From NCBI RefSeq assembly GCF_014196205.1, contig NZ_JACIDE010000005.1, forward strand, positions 119,721 to 183,720: DNA of 64,000 bases. The letters run 5' to 3'. The notes under the pieces are model-generated. The model searched no databases. It was not told the DNA's origin and saw nothing but the letters and a program-made list of their open reading frames with translations. Positions 19,568 through 29,663 of this stretch are shown here, in pieces (the stretch's first letter is position 1; each line of letters opens with the position of its first letter). The position numbers and the translations under genes are program-made. The DNA is from Anoxybacteroides voinovskiense (lineage in GTDB: Bacteria > Bacillota > Bacilli > Bacillales > Anoxybacillaceae).

Positions 19568-20470
19568 GTGAAAAAAGAAGAGCGTTTTCGGCAAGCAGAA
19601 TTTGCCGCAGCAGTTGGCATCATTGGAAACATCGTGCTTGCGGTAGTCAAAGCGATCGCCGGAGTAGTCGGACATAGTAAAGCACTTCTTGCCGATGCGG
19701 TGCACTCTGCATCCGATGTCGCTGGGTCGGTGGCAGTATTAGTCGGACTGCGCGCGGCGAAACGCCCGCCGGATGAAGACCATCCGTACGGGCACGGCAA
19801 GGCAGAGTCGATTGCTGCGATTATCGTCGCTGTGCTGCTATTTATTGTTGGCATCGAAATTGGTAGAGCATCACTCACATCATTTTTTAAGCCACTTCGT
19901 CCGCCAGAAATGATCACTGTCTATGTCGTCATTGCTTCGATTGTTGTAAAAGAAGCGATGTTTCGCTATAAATATCGGCTTGGGAAAAAACTAAAGAGCG
20001 ACGCGATTATAGTGAATGCTTATGAGCATCGTTCCGACGTTTTTTCTTCCATCGCTGCGCTGATCGGCATCGGTGCTGCCATCGTCGGTTCTGCTTTTGG
20101 CATCGACTGGCTCGTCTATGCCGATCCGGTTGCAGGGCTATTTGTTTCTATTCTTGTCATTAAAATGGCGTGGACACTTGGAAAAGAATCAATTCATACG
20201 ACGCTTGACCATGTATTGCACGAAGAAGATATCGAGCCGTTTCGCGACGCGGTATTGCAAATTCCTGAAGTACGAAAGCTTCATGAATTGCGTGCGCGCG
20301 AGCATGGGCATTACGTGATTATTGATGTGAAGATCGCCGTCGATCCGACGCTAACCGTCGAAGAAGGGCATCGAATCGGTAAACGCGTAAAAGAGCGGCT
20401 TCTTTCGTTTGCCAATGTCGAGAACGTATTTGTGCATGTGAATCCGCACTATCAGAAAAAAAACGAGTAA
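19568..20470 (+). CDS. Cation diffusion facilitator family transporter
   Basis: A proton-driven divalent-metal efflux pump of the CDF family. GTG 19568 after AAAGGAAGAG gives 300 residues; the longer frame would start inside the secDF terminator. Six membrane helices are expected; metal-site motifs are LLADAVHSASDVAGS in helix 2 and AYEHRSDVFSS in helix 5, with HPYGHGKAE between helices, and a cytoplasmic ACT-like domain follows from about residue 210. The same type includes B. subtilis MneP and MneS (manganese), so Mn or Zn is likely, but the metal cannot be fixed from sequence. Confidence 0.9.
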   Translation: MKKEERFRQAEFAAAVGIIGNIVLAVVKAIAGVVGHSKALLADAVHSASDVAGSVAVLVGLRAAKRPPDEDHPYGHGKAESIAAIIVAVLLFIVGIEIGRASLTSFFKPLRPPEMITVYVVIASIVVKEAMFRYKYRLGKKLKSDAIIVNAYEHRSDVFSSIAALIGIGAAIVGSAFGIDWLVYADPVAGLFVSILVIKMAWTLGKESIHTTLDHVLHEEDIEPFRDAVLQIPEVRKLHELRAREHGHYVIIDVKIAVDPTLTVEEGHRIGKRVKERLLSFANVENVFVHVNPHYQKKNE

Positions 20471-20487
20471 CCTCGTTGCTCGTCTTT
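20463..20487 (+). terminator. Hairpin at the end of the CDF gene
   Basis: Stem ACGAGTAAC / GTTGCTCGT (one U-G pair), loop CTC, then CTTTTCC. It overlaps the -35 box of the recJ promoter. Confidence 0.65.
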
Positions 20488-20504
20488 TCCTCCTTTTGTA
20501 TAAT
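20476..20504 (+). promoter_or_regulatory. Promoter for recJ-apt
   Basis: TTGCTC and TATAAT (20499) are separated by 17 bases, about 23 bases upstream of the recJ ATG. Confidence 0.65.
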
Positions 20505-20526
20505 AGGGGGAGTTGAGGTGGAGCAT

Positions 20527-22884
20527 ATGTTAACAGCAAAAACACGATGGGATGTAAAGCGTCCTAGTCTAGATAAAGTCAATCAGCTTGTCGAACGATT
20601 AAATATCGCTCCGCTTGTCGCGGCATTGCTTGTCAATCGCGGCATCGAAACAGCGGAAGCAGCAAAGGCGTTTTTACTGCCGGAAAAGCAACCGCTTCAT
20701 GACCCGTTTTTATTTGACGACATGGAGCAAGCGGTCGAACGAATTCATCGAGCGATTCAAGCTAGAGAACGCATTCTCGTCTTTGGTGATTACGATGCCG
20801 ACGGCGTTAGCAGCACGACCGTCATGATGAGCGCGCTGAACGAATTAGGAGCGAATGTGGACTTTTATATTCCTAACCGCTTTACCGAAGGATACGGACC
20901 GAACGAGAGTGCGTTTCGCCGAGCAAAAGCGCAAGGCGTTTCGCTTATCATTACGGTTGACACAGGAATTGCTGCGGTGAAAGAGATAGCGCTGGCGAAT
21001 GAACTTGGAATGGATGTCATCATTACCGACCATCACGAACCAGGACCAGTGTTGCCGGAGGCGTTCGCCATCATTCATCCGAAAATCGGAAGGTATCCGT
21101 TTCGTGAACTAGCCGGGGTTGGGGTCGCGTTTAAACTAGCCCATGCGTTGCTTGGAAACGTGCCAGAACATTTATTAGACGTCGTGGCGATTGGGACGAT
21201 TGCCGACCTTGTGTCATTAACAGGCGAAAATCGTTCGCTCGTCGTCCGCGGCTTACAACAATTGCGCAATACGGCGCGCATCGGCATTCGGACATTACTG
21301 AAACAGTGCGGAGCGAATCTTTCGCAGGTGAACGAAGAAACGGTCGGCTTTGTCCTTGCGCCGCGCATTAACGCGGTTGGGCGGTTAGGCGATGCTTCGC
21401 CAGCAGTGAAGTTATTAATGACCGACGACGAAGCGGAAGCGCAGCAGTTAGCGGCAGAAATGGAAGTGCTCAACCGCGAGCGGCAACAGCTCGTCAACGA
21501 TATCACGGAAGAGGCGGTAGCGATGATTGAGCGTGAGTTTCCGCTTCATGCGCACCGTGTGCTTGTCGTGGCGAAGGAAGGATGGAACGCAGGGGTTGTT
21601 GGCATCGTTGCTTCCAAGTTGGTGGAGCGGTTTTATCGGCCAACGATTGTGTTGAGCATTGACCGAGAAAAAGGAATTGCGAAAGGTTCAGGGCGAAGCA
21701 TTCATGGCTTTGATCTTTTTCACCACCTATCGGCAAGTCGCGATATTTTGCCACATTTTGGCGGTCATCCGATGGCAGCTGGGATGACGCTTGCGATCGA
21801 ACATGTGGACGAGTTAAGGGAGCGGCTCAATCAACAAGCGAGGGAAACGTTAACAGAAGAAGACTTTTTGCCGATGACACCGATTGATGCTGTCTGTTCT
21901 GTCCGAGACGTCACGTTAGAAGCGGTAGAGCAACTAGAACAACTCGCTCCGTTTGGCGTCGATAACCCAAAACCGTTTGTGTTGTTAGAAGAAGTGGCAG
22001 TGCAAACGATTCGCCGCATCGGGACGAACCAGGCTCATATTAAAATGTTGTTTGAACATGAAGGACATACGCTTGACAGTGTTGGTTTCGGATATGGCTA
22101 TTTGCACGATGAAATTGCTCCTGACGCAAAAGTGTCCGTCGTTGGCACATTGTCTGTGAATGAATGGAACTATTTACGGAAGCCGCAGCTCATGATTTCC
22201 GACGTCGCGGTACGCGATTGGCAGCTATTTGATTGGCGGGGAATGAAGCAAGTACAATCTGCTTTTTCAGCGCTTCCGCTCGATAAACGTTTGCCAATCG
22301 CGTTTCACGCCGAAACGATAGAGGAATTAAAGTTTGGAGCACATCGTGACGAAGTGCATATTATCACGTCGGCGGAAGAAGCAGGACGCATTTGCACGGA
22401 CGGCCGCTACCTTGTCCTCCTTGATTTGCCGCCGTCGTTGGACGTCTTAAAAGTTTTATTACATGGTAGTTTACCTGCGCGCATTTATGCGTTATTCTAT
22501 CAAAGGGAGAATCATTTTTTTAGCACGCTGCCAACGCGTGACCATTTTAAATGGTTATATTCGTTTTTGCGGCAAAAACGATCATTTGATGTGGAAAAAT
22601 ACGGTGCTAAACTAGCGCGTTCGCGCGGATGGACGAACGAAACGGTTCGTTTTATGGTGCAAGTCTTTTTAGAGTTGCAATTTGTCACACTTGAACATGG
22701 CGTCGTTCAACTCGTTGAACAGCCAGCGAAGCGCGATTTAATGGATTCTCCAACCTACCGATTAAAACAAGCTCAACTAGAGCTCGAAAAAATGTTTGTC
22801 TATTCATCTTATGAACAATTAAAGCGCACCTTTTTGGAAATGAGAGGTTCGCAACTGTACGAGGAGGCAAAAACATGGATTTAA
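20527..22884 (+). CDS. recJ: Single-stranded-DNA-specific exonuclease RecJ
   Basis: RecJ digests single-stranded DNA 5' to 3' in recombination and repair. ATG 20527 follows GAGGTGGAG; the product has 785 residues. DHH-family motifs are [14 protein letters not shown] near residue 80 and IITDHHEPG near 160, then a DHHA1-type section with [10 protein letters not shown], an OB domain, and the extra C-terminal region typical of Firmicute RecJ. apt overlaps its last ten bases. Confidence 0.96.
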   Translation: MLTAKTRWDVKRPSLDKVNQLVERLNIAPLVAALLVNRGIETAEAAKAFLLPEKQPLHDPFLFDDMEQAVERIHRAIQARERILVFGDYDADGVSSTTVMMSALNELGANVDFYIPNRFTEGYGPNESAFRRAKAQGVSLIITVDTGIAAVKEIALANELGMDVIITDHHEPGPVLPEAFAIIHPKIGRYPFRELAGVGVAFKLAHALLGNVPEHLLDVVAIGTIADLVSLTGENRSLVVRGLQQLRNTARIGIRTLLKQCGANLSQVNEETVGFVLAPRINAVGRLGDASPAVKLLMTDDEAEAQQLAAEMEVLNRERQQLVNDITEEAVAMIEREFPLHAHRVLVVAKEGWNAGVVGIVASKLVERFYRPTIVLSIDREKGIAKGSGRSIHGFDLFHHLSASRDILPHFGGHPMAAGMTLAIEHVDELRERLNQQARETLTEEDFLPMTPIDAVCSVRDVTLEAVEQLEQLAPFGVDNPKPFVLLEEVAVQTIRRIGTNQAHIKMLFEHEGHTLDSVGFGYGYLHDEIAPDAKVSVVGTLSVNEWNYLRKPQLMISDVAVRDWQLFDWRGMKQVQSAFSALPLDKRLPIAFHAETIEELKFGAHRDEVHIITSAEEAGRICTDGRYLVLLDLPPSLDVLKVLLHGSLPARIYALFYQRENHFFSTLPTRDHFKWLYSFLRQKRSFDVEKYGAKLARSRGWTNETVRFMVQVFLELQFVTLEHGVVQLVEQPAKRDLMDSPTYRLKQAQLELEKMFVYSSYEQLKRTFLEMRGSQLYEEAKTWI

Positions 22885-23387
22885 AACAATACGTCACGAT
22901 CGTTCCGGATTTCCCAAAACCAGGCATTATGTTTAAAGACATTACGACGATCATGGATAAAGGAGAAGTTTACAAATACGCGACAGACCAAATCGTGCAA
23001 TATGCACGGGAAAAAGAAATTGATATTGTCGTTGGTCCGGAGGCGCGCGGATTTATTATCGGCTGTCCGGTTGCGTATGCGCTCGGCGTCGGTTTTGCTC
23101 CGGTACGAAAAGAAGGAAAATTGCCACGTGAAGTCGTTCGCGTTGAATACGGATTAGAGTACGGCAAAGACGTGTTAACGATGCATAAAGATGCGATTAA
23201 ACCAGGCCAGCGCGTCTTAATTACAGACGACTTATTGGCGACAGGCGGAACGATTGAAGCAACGATTAAGCTTGTCGAACAGCTTGGCGGTGTAGTGGCA
23301 GGCATTGCGTTTCTCATTGAGTTGACATATTTAGAAGGTCGGAAAAAGCTAGAAGGATACGATATTTTAACATTGATGCAATTTTAA
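22875..23387 (+). CDS. apt: Adenine phosphoribosyltransferase
   Basis: Apt makes AMP from adenine and PRPP, salvaging free adenine, including that released by MtnN at 60.2 kb. The 170-residue product has the PRPP-binding loop [13 protein letters not shown] near residue 118 and [16 protein letters not shown] near residue 56. GAGGAGG precedes the ATG inside the end of recJ. The recJ-apt-relA order matches B. subtilis. Confidence 0.97.
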   Translation: MDLKQYVTIVPDFPKPGIMFKDITTIMDKGEVYKYATDQIVQYAREKEIDIVVGPEARGFIIGCPVAYALGVGFAPVRKEGKLPREVVRVEYGLEYGKDVLTMHKDAIKPGQRVLITDDLLATGGTIEATIKLVEQLGGVVAGIAFLIELTYLEGRKKLEGYDILTLMQF

Positions 23388-23437
23388 ACATCGACATCTT
23401 CGCATGAATTCGCTAAAATAGAAGGAAGAGATGTTTG

Positions 23438-23467
23438 CAAAGAGCACTCCGTAGGGTGCTCTTTCTT
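23438..23467 (+). terminator. Intrinsic terminator after apt
   Basis: Nine-bp stem AAAGAGCAC / GTGCTCTTT with loop TCCGTAGG, then CTTATT. It separates recJ-apt from relA. Confidence 0.8.
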
Positions 23468-23537
23468 ATTAACTCCAACTTTACATGTCGAAAAATTTCC
23501 ACGATAATAGTATCAAATTTTAGTTAAAGGTGATCTC

Positions 23538-25736
23538 ATGGCCAACGAACAAGTGTTAACGGCGGAACAAGTCATCGAACAAGCGAGTCGTTATTTGTCC
23601 GAAAAAGACGTTGAATTGATAAAAAACGCGTACGAATTTGCGAAACATGCTCACCGTGAGCAATATCGAAAATCAGGCGAACCATATATTATCCATCCGA
23701 TTCAAGTCGCCGGCATTTTAGTTGATTTGAAAATGGACGCGGTGACGATCGCCGCTGGATTTTTGCATGATGTCGTAGAAGATACGGTAGCGACAAAAGA
23801 AGATTTAGAAAAGGCGTTCGGCGAGGAAGTAGCGATGCTTGTTGACGGCGTCACGAAGCTTGGAAAAATTAAATATAAATCCCACGAAGAGCAACAAGCG
23901 GAAAACCATCGGAAAATGTTTTTAGCGATGGCACAAGACATTCGCGTCATTTTAATCAAATTAGCGGATCGGCTCCATAACATGCGGACGTTAAAGCATT
24001 TGCCGGTGGAAAAGCAACGGCGCATTGCCAATGAAACGCTGGAAATTTTTGCTCCGCTTGCACATCGGCTCGGAATTTCAAAAATTAAATGGGAGCTAGA
24101 AGATACGGCACTTCGTTACTTAAACCCGCAGCAATATTATCGGATTGTCAACTTGATGAAGAAAAAACGCGCGGAACGCGAGCAATATTTAGAAGAAGTC
24201 ATTCAAGAAATGCGCGAGCGGTTAAACGAGGTATCCATTAAAGGGGAAATTTCTGGGCGACCGAAACATATTTACAGCATTTATCGGAAAATGGTGTTAC
24301 AAAATAAGCAGTTTAACGAAATTTACGATTTGTTGGCCATTCGCATTATCGTCCATAGCATTAAAGACTGTTATGCAGTGTTAGGCATTATTCATACCTG
24401 TTGGAAGCCGATGCCGGGCCGTTTTAAAGATTACATTGCGATGCCAAAGCCAAACATGTATCAATCGCTGCATACGACCGTCGTTGGTCCGAAAGGCGAG
24501 CCGCTTGAAGTGCAAATTCGCACGTTTGAAATGCATCAAATTGCCGAATTCGGGATTGCTGCCCATTGGGCGTATAAAGAAGGAAAGACGGTAAAACCGA
24601 ATTCGTTTGAAGAAAAACTTTCTTGGTTTCGGGAAATTTTAGAATGGCAAAACGATGCAAGCAATGCAGAAGAGTTTATGGAAACGCTCAAAATGGACTT
24701 GTTCTCTGATATGGTGTTTGTCTTTACGCCAAAAGGGGACGTCATTGAACTGCCGGCTGGGTCAGTGCCAATTGATTTCGCCTACCGGATTCACTCGGAA
24801 ATCGGCAACAAAACGATCGGCGCTAAAGTGAATGGCAAAATGGTGCCGCTCGATTACAAGTTAAAAACGGGGGATATTGTTGAAATTTTAACGTCGAAAC
24901 ATTCGTACGGACCGAGCCAAGATTGGTTGAAACTAGCGCAAACGTCACATGCGAAAAATAAAATTCGCCAATTTTTCAAAAAGCAACGCCGCGAAGAAAA
25001 TATCGAAAAAGGAAAAGAAATGGTAGAAAAAGAAATTCGCAACCTTGGTTTCGACGTCAAAGACATTTTAACAACCGAAAATGTCAAACGAGTGGCGGAG
25101 AAATTTAACTTTTCCAATGAAGAAGATATGTACGCAGCGGTCGGCTACCACGGGATTACGGCGGCGCAAATTGCCCATCGGTTAACGGATAAATGGCGGA
25201 AGCAGCGCGATTTAGAAGAACAGCAAAAAAAATTAGCCGAAGCGGTGCAAGAAATAAAAACGCCGATTGGGAAAAAACGCGATTGCGGCATTCGGGTGCA
25301 AGGAATCGATAATTTATTAATTCGTTTGTCGCGTTGCTGTAACCCAGTTCCTGGCGATGAAATTATCGGCTTTATTACGCGAGGGCGGGGTGTTTCGGTG
25401 CATCGCGCCGATTGTCCGAACGTGCAAACAGAAGAAGCGGAAGACCGGCTCATTTCGGTCGAGTGGGAAAGCGATGCGAAAACGAGTCGCGAATACAATG
25501 TCGAAATTGAAATTTCCGGCTTTGATCGGCGCGGCTTATTAAACGAAGTGCTCCAAGCGGTGAATGAAACGAAAACAGATATTTCTGCAGTTTCCGGGAG
25601 ATCGGATCATCGAAATAAAATCGCGACCATTCATATGACGATTGCGATTCGTAACATTAGCCATTTACAAAAAGTCGTCGAACGAATTAAACAAATTCCA
25701 GACATTTATTCTGTTCAACGAATAATGAATAACTAG
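23538..25736 (+). CDS. relA: Bifunctional (p)ppGpp synthetase/hydrolase RelA (Rel)
   Basis: Makes and degrades (p)ppGpp, the stringent-response signal, in response to uncharged tRNA on the ribosome. The 732-residue protein has the hydrolase HD domain (H53; HDVVEDT with H77-D78 and E81-D82, so hydrolysis should be intact), the synthetase domain ([24 protein letters not shown]), a TGS domain (about 390-450), the zinc-finger/CC region ([15 protein letters not shown]) and a C-terminal ACT domain. The start ATG follows AAAGGTGAT. dtd follows after 12 bases. Confidence 0.97.
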   Translation: MANEQVLTAEQVIEQASRYLSEKDVELIKNAYEFAKHAHREQYRKSGEPYIIHPIQVAGILVDLKMDAVTIAAGFLHDVVEDTVATKEDLEKAFGEEVAMLVDGVTKLGKIKYKSHEEQQAENHRKMFLAMAQDIRVILIKLADRLHNMRTLKHLPVEKQRRIANETLEIFAPLAHRLGISKIKWELEDTALRYLNPQQYYRIVNLMKKKRAEREQYLEEVIQEMRERLNEVSIKGEISGRPKHIYSIYRKMVLQNKQFNEIYDLLAIRIIVHSIKDCYAVLGIIHTCWKPMPGRFKDYIAMPKPNMYQSLHTTVVGPKGEPLEVQIRTFEMHQIAEFGIAAHWAYKEGKTVKPNSFEEKLSWFREILEWQNDASNAEEFMETLKMDLFSDMVFVFTPKGDVIELPAGSVPIDFAYRIHSEIGNKTIGAKVNGKMVPLDYKLKTGDIVEILTSKHSYGPSQDWLKLAQTSHAKNKIRQFFKKQRREENIEKGKEMVEKEIRNLGFDVKDILTTENVKRVAEKFNFSNEEDMYAAVGYHGITAAQIAHRLTDKWRKQRDLEEQQKKLAEAVQEIKTPIGKKRDCGIRVQGIDNLLIRLSRCCNPVPGDEIIGFITRGRGVSVHRADCPNVQTEEAEDRLISVEWESDAKTSREYNVEIEISGFDRRGLLNEVLQAVNETKTDISAVSGRSDHRNKIATIHMTIAIRNISHLQKVVERIKQIPDIYSVQRIMNN

Positions 25737-25748
25737 AAAGGGATTGTT

Positions 25749-26201
25749 ATGCGAGTAGTCGTACAACGTGCAAAACAGGCGAAAGTGACCGTCAACGGGG
25801 AAACGGTCGGCTGTATTGATTTTGGGCTGGTGCTTCTTGTCGGGGTTACCCATCATGATACAAACGAAGATGCGGCGTTTGTTGCCGATAAAATTGCGAA
25901 TTTGCGCATTTTTGAAGACGAAGCTGGGAAAATGAACGTATCGCTTCTCGATGTTGGCGGTGCGGTGTTGTCGGTGTCGCAGTTTACGCTATACGGCGAT
26001 TGTCGAAAAGGACGGCGTCCGAATTTTATGGAAGCCGCACGACCAGAGCATGCGCTTTCGATTTATGAAACGTTCAATGAAGAATTAAGAAAAAAAGGAA
26101 TTACGGTCGAAACGGGCCAATTTGGTGCGATGATGGAAGTGACGCTCACAAATGACGGACCGGTCACCCTTATCGTTGAAAGTAAAGAAAAAAGCGAGTA
26201 A
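25749..26201 (+). CDS. dtd: D-aminoacyl-tRNA deacylase
   Basis: Dtd hydrolyses D-amino acids (and glycine mischarged on tRNA-Ala) from tRNA. The 150-residue product shows the two active-site motifs [10 protein letters not shown] near residue 77 and TNDGPVT near residue 135. It is 12 bases after relA with GAAAGGG before the ATG, the usual relA-dtd pair. Confidence 0.96.
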   Translation: MRVVVQRAKQAKVTVNGETVGCIDFGLVLLVGVTHHDTNEDAAFVADKIANLRIFEDEAGKMNVSLLDVGGAVLSVSQFTLYGDCRKGRRPNFMEAARPEHALSIYETFNEELRKKGITVETGQFGAMMEVTLTNDGPVTLIVESKEKSE

Positions 26202-26225
26202 CGGATGGTTGCTCGTTTTTTTTTT
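26195..26225 (+). terminator. Intrinsic terminator after dtd
   Basis: Stem CGAGTAAC / GTTGCTCG (one U-G pair), loop GGATG, followed by ten T. The T run merges with the start of the palindromic element at 26221. Confidence 0.9.
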
Positions 26226-26288
26226 CGACCGTCGGAGGCAAGCATATAGCTTGCCTCCACGTGACATAGTTATGCACGGCTAGTCGAA
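26221..26288. repeat. Multi-arm palindromic element, short copy
   Basis: TTTTTCGACCGTCG is followed by the hairpin GGAGGCAAGC-ATATA-GCTTGCCTCC and a second hairpin CGTG(A)CATA-GT-TATGCACG; TAGTCGAA at the end can pair with the opening TTCGA. The first 30 bases are clearly related to the larger element at 45762-45898, which also has a second CGTCACG-type arm. It lies between the convergent dtd and yrvJ-like genes. Confidence 0.7.
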
Positions 26289-26298
26289 TTTGCTGCTT

Positions 26299-27720
26299 CT
26301 ATTGGTTAAAGTAGCGCTGTAGTCCGTTGATGATGTCGGCTACTACTTGCTGCTGGTAAGCGTCGGAACGAATGATCGCTAATTCCGTTGGGTTGTTGAC
26401 GTACCCGAGTTCTAATAAGACTGACGGAACCGTTGTTTCGCGAATGACGTGGAAATCGCCGAATCGAACGCCGCGATACGGAATAGACAGCCCATTGGAA
26501 AAGAACGGGTCAAGCGATAGTGCGAGCGGGTAGTCGCTTTGTTGGTCGTAATAATACACAGTCATTCCGCTTGCTAACGTTGGCGAGCTGTCGTAATGAA
26601 TGCTAATAAACGCATCGGCATGAGATTGATGGGCGATGCGGACGCGTTCTTGCAGCGTAAGGTATGTGTCATCGGTTCGCGTAAGATAAACAATGGCTCC
26701 TGTTTTTTCTAGCTCCTGCTTTAAACGAAGTGCAGTGTTGAGCGTCAATGTCTTTTCCATTGCGCCATCGCTTCCGATGGTGCCGCTATCTTTGCCCCCA
26801 TGGCCAGGGTCGATGACGATGATTTTCTTTTCAATCGTTCCATTGTTATTGCTACTGCGGACAATTGAAACGACCCATTCGGCGATATAGCCGCTCGTGC
26901 CCTCTGGAAGTTCTACTTTATACCACGTTCCTTCTTTCGCAAGGACGTGAAACTGCTCCCCTTTTTTTGCTACTTTTCGTACGCTCGCCGTCAGCGATGG
27001 CGCAGTACGAACGTTCGTCCCGTCTTCTAACACTTTAATAGAATAAGAAGCGGTCATAATGTATGTACGGTATACCCACCCGGTCACAGTGCCGTTCACG
27101 TTTATTTGATACCAATCGGTCGTTTCGCCAACGATGCTAACTTCTTGCCCGAACGTTAGCTTTTGAATGACGTTTGCTTGCAAAGACGGTTCTGCCCGTA
27201 CGTTCAGGATGTCGACAGCGACCGTTCCCGTTTTCGTCTGTATGGCAGGCGGTGCTGGATTCGCTGGATTAGAAGACACCGGAACGAGGTAGTCAGAAGC
27301 GACCCAACCGGTTAGCGTATTTTGTTTCATTTTTACCCATTATCCGTTTCGATCGATGACTTGAACGGTTTGTCCGCGCTGTAAATAGCCGATGATTTTT
27401 GCTTGTGGGCTCGGAGAAGTGCGGACGCGGAGCTGGTTGACAGCCGCTTTCATTTGCATCGCTGTTTCGGCGACGTATTGTCGAGTAACCCAGCCCGTTT
27501 CTTTAGCGGTCAGTCGCAAGTGTACCCATCCGTTCGTTTCTTGAAGCACAGGGTACGTTTCTCCTTGCCGAAGCTTTGCTTTGACTCGATATGTTGTTCC
27601 AGGCCCTTCTCGGACGTTTAGCCGGTCTGCAGTCGTGACGACCATTTTTGCTTCTGCCAAAGTAGAAAGAGGGATGAACAATAAGGCAAAAAGCAAATAA
27701 GCGATAGTTGTTCGTTTCAA
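26299..27720 (-). pseudogene. N-acetylmuramoyl-L-alanine amidase with SH3b repeats (yrvJ-like), in-frame TAA
   Basis: A secreted peptidoglycan amidase split by one stop codon. From TTG 27720 (after AAAGGAGGAG) run a signal peptide (about residues 4-22, cut near AEA), one full SH3b domain and most of a second; TAA at 27340-27342 then interrupts ...VIDRNG, and the same frame continues at once as WVKMKQNTLTGWV, completing that SH3b. Two more SH3b domains (DILNVRAEPS, GTNVRTAPS) and an Amidase_3 domain follow, with zinc and catalytic residues intact (DPGHGG, MEKTLTL, SIHYDSS, LLELGYVNN). Intact length would be 473 residues. The position between dtd and hisS is that of yrvJ. The downstream piece (26299-27330) lacks a signal peptide and ribosome site. 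A base-call error or readthrough remains possible. Confidence 0.85.
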
Positions 27721-27845
27721 GCTAGCTCCTCCTTTCGTTAGCCGTCGGAATCATAATAATTCGATAAAAAATGAAAAAATCCTTTTATTTTTTTATAAAA
27801 CAGGAAAGATTAAAAAATGAATGCCGAAACGAAAGGATGACGACC

Positions 27846-28022
27846 GTGAGAAATAGTGAGAAGGGAGAGTTCGTTCATCAAAAAGGGGGCGAACTATTTC
27901 ATGTCGATTTTCATGAATTTATTCGCAAAGCACCGGACTATACGCCTTATGAGCTAGCATCGGAGTTTGGATTGACGCTTCGCGATGTCCAGAAGTTAAA
28001 AAAGCAACTGTTCCGCGCATAA
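27846..28022 (+). CDS. Small conserved protein with helix-turn-helix-like tail
   Basis: A 58-residue product from GTG 27846, seven to eight bases after AAAGGATG; ATG 27837 is in frame but touches that ribosome site. The C-terminal part (YTPYELASEFGLTLRDVQKLKKQL) reads like a helix-turn-helix of the sigma-70 region 4 or Xre kind. It lies between the yrvJ-like gene and hisS, where B. subtilis has the small gene yrzK; whether they are orthologues I cannot tell. Function unknown. Confidence 0.65.
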   Translation: MRNSEKGEFVHQKGGELFHVDFHEFIRKAPDYTPYELASEFGLTLRDVQKLKKQLFRA

Positions 28023-28037
28023 ATACGTTTTCTCGCT

Positions 28038-28066
28038 TGACAAACAGAAGATTCATTCGTAACATA
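28038..28066 (+). promoter_or_regulatory. Promoter for the hisS T-box leader
   Basis: TTGACA and TAACAT with a 17-base spacer; transcription would start near 28073, at the front of the T-box leader. Confidence 0.75.
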
Positions 28067-28072
28067 AAAAAT

Positions 28073-28336
28073 AAAATTGGGAAAAGCCGATGATGGAGAA
28101 AAGTAGTTAAGAGTACACATGGCCAGAGAGGAAATGCCGTAGGCTGCAAGCATTTCTCCATGATGACTTAACGAACGAACACTCCGTAGGTTTCTCTTTG
28201 AACGCAGTGGCTAGTAGAAGAGAACGCGCACCGGGCGTTATCGGGACAAAGTGGAAGCTTTAGCTTCAATTAGGGTGGCACCACGGGATAAACTCTCGTC
28301 CCTATGTTTTTGCATAGGGAAGGGAGTTTTTTTATT
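28073..28336 (+). promoter_or_regulatory. T-box riboswitch upstream of hisS-aspS
   Basis: A tRNA-sensing leader that allows read-through when its tRNA is uncharged. The stem I front (GATGGAGAAAAGTAG), the T-box AGGGTGGCACCACGGG (28272-28287) and the terminator (about 28290-28336; CCCTATG/CATAGGG inside ACTC/GGGAGT, then seven T) are all present. A CAC triplet at 28180-28182, just before TCCGTAGG, fits a histidine specifier codon; that assignment is by eye. It fills the gap before hisS. Confidence 0.92.
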
Positions 28337-28380
28337 GGCAAGACGCTTTTTTATTTTACATAGAAGCAGGAGGATGAAGG

Positions 28381-29652
28381 ATGTCGTTTCAAATTCCGAG
28401 AGGGACGCAAGATATTTTGCCAGGGGAAGTAGAGAAATGGCAATATATCGAACAACTAGCGCGCGACCTTTGCCGGCGCTATAACTATCAAGAAATTCGC
28501 ACGCCGATGTTTGAACATACGGAATTGTTTTTACGCGGCGTTGGCGATACGACGGATATCGTGCAAAAAGAAATGTATACGTTTGAAGACCGCGGCGGCC
28601 GAAGCATTACGCTTCGCCCAGAAGGAACGGCAGCCGTTGTTCGGTCGTTCGTGGAACATAAAATGCATGGGCAGCCAAACCAACCCGTGAAGCTTTATTA
28701 CATCGGACCGATGTTTCGGTACGAACGGCCGCAAGCTGGACGGTTTCGGCAATTTGTCCAGTTTGGTGTCGAAGCGCTTGGAAGCAACGACCCAGCAATA
28801 GATGCCGAAGTGATTGCATTGGCGATGGATATTTACCAGTCGCTCGGCTTAACGAAGCTAAAGCTTGTGATTAATAGCCTCGGGGATATCGAGAGCCGAA
28901 AAGCGCACCGCCAAGCGCTCATTGCCCACTTCAAAGAAAGAATCGGCGAATTTTGTGCAGACTGCCAAACGCGTTTAGAAAAAAATCCGATGCGCATTTT
29001 AGACTGCAAAAAAGACCGCGATCACGAATTGATGGCAACCGCTCCATCCATTTTAGACTATTTGAACGAATCGTCGCGCACCTATTTTGCAAAAGTGCAA
29101 ACGTATTTAACCAAATTAGGGATTTCGTTTGAAGTAGACCCTCGCCTCGTTCGCGGGTTGGACTACTATAACCATACAGCGTTTGAGATTATGAGCGAGG
29201 CGGAAGGATTCGGAGCGATTACAACGTTATGTGGTGGCGGCCGCTATAACGGGCTTGTGCAAGAAATTGGTGGGCCAGAAACGCCAGGCATTGGCTTTGC
29301 GCTTAGCATTGAACGGTTGCTTGCGGCATTGCAAGCAGAAGGAATTTCCTTGCCAATTGAAACCGATCTTGATTGTTACGTCGTTGCGTTAGGCGAGAAA
29401 GCGAAAGAGGAAGCAGTTGTGCTTGTCCATGCATTGCGTCAAGCGGGCATCGCCGCAGAAAAAGACTACCAAGATCGGAAAGTAAAAGCGCAGCTAAAAG
29501 CGGCTGACCGCTTGCAAGCGCAATATGTCGCGATTCTTGGGGATGACGAGCTCGAAAAACAAGTGATTAATGTAAAAAATATGAAAACGGGTGAACAAAC
29601 AGAAGTGCCGCTTGCTTCATTTGTGGAGTATGTTAAACAAGCGTTAGTATAG
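28381..29652 (+). CDS. hisS: Histidyl-tRNA synthetase
   Basis: Class II synthetase charging tRNA-His. The 423-residue product has motif 1 near [12 protein letters not shown], motif 2 [15 protein letters not shown] near residue 110, the histidine-specific [13 protein letters not shown] near 258, motif 3 with [12 protein letters not shown] near 305, and a C-terminal anticodon-binding domain. AGGAGGATGAAGG precedes the ATG. It is behind a T-box and 11 bases ahead of aspS. Confidence 0.97.
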   Translation: MSFQIPRGTQDILPGEVEKWQYIEQLARDLCRRYNYQEIRTPMFEHTELFLRGVGDTTDIVQKEMYTFEDRGGRSITLRPEGTAAVVRSFVEHKMHGQPNQPVKLYYIGPMFRYERPQAGRFRQFVQFGVEALGSNDPAIDAEVIALAMDIYQSLGLTKLKLVINSLGDIESRKAHRQALIAHFKERIGEFCADCQTRLEKNPMRILDCKKDRDHELMATAPSILDYLNESSRTYFAKVQTYLTKLGISFEVDPRLVRGLDYYNHTAFEIMSEAEGFGAITTLCGGGRYNGLVQEIGGPETPGIGFALSIERLLAALQAEGISLPIETDLDCYVVALGEKAKEEAVVLVHALRQAGIAAEKDYQDRKVKAQLKAADRLQAQYVAILGDDELEKQVINVKNMKTGEQTEVPLASFVEYVKQALV

Positions 29653-29663
29653 GAGGGGTTTCG

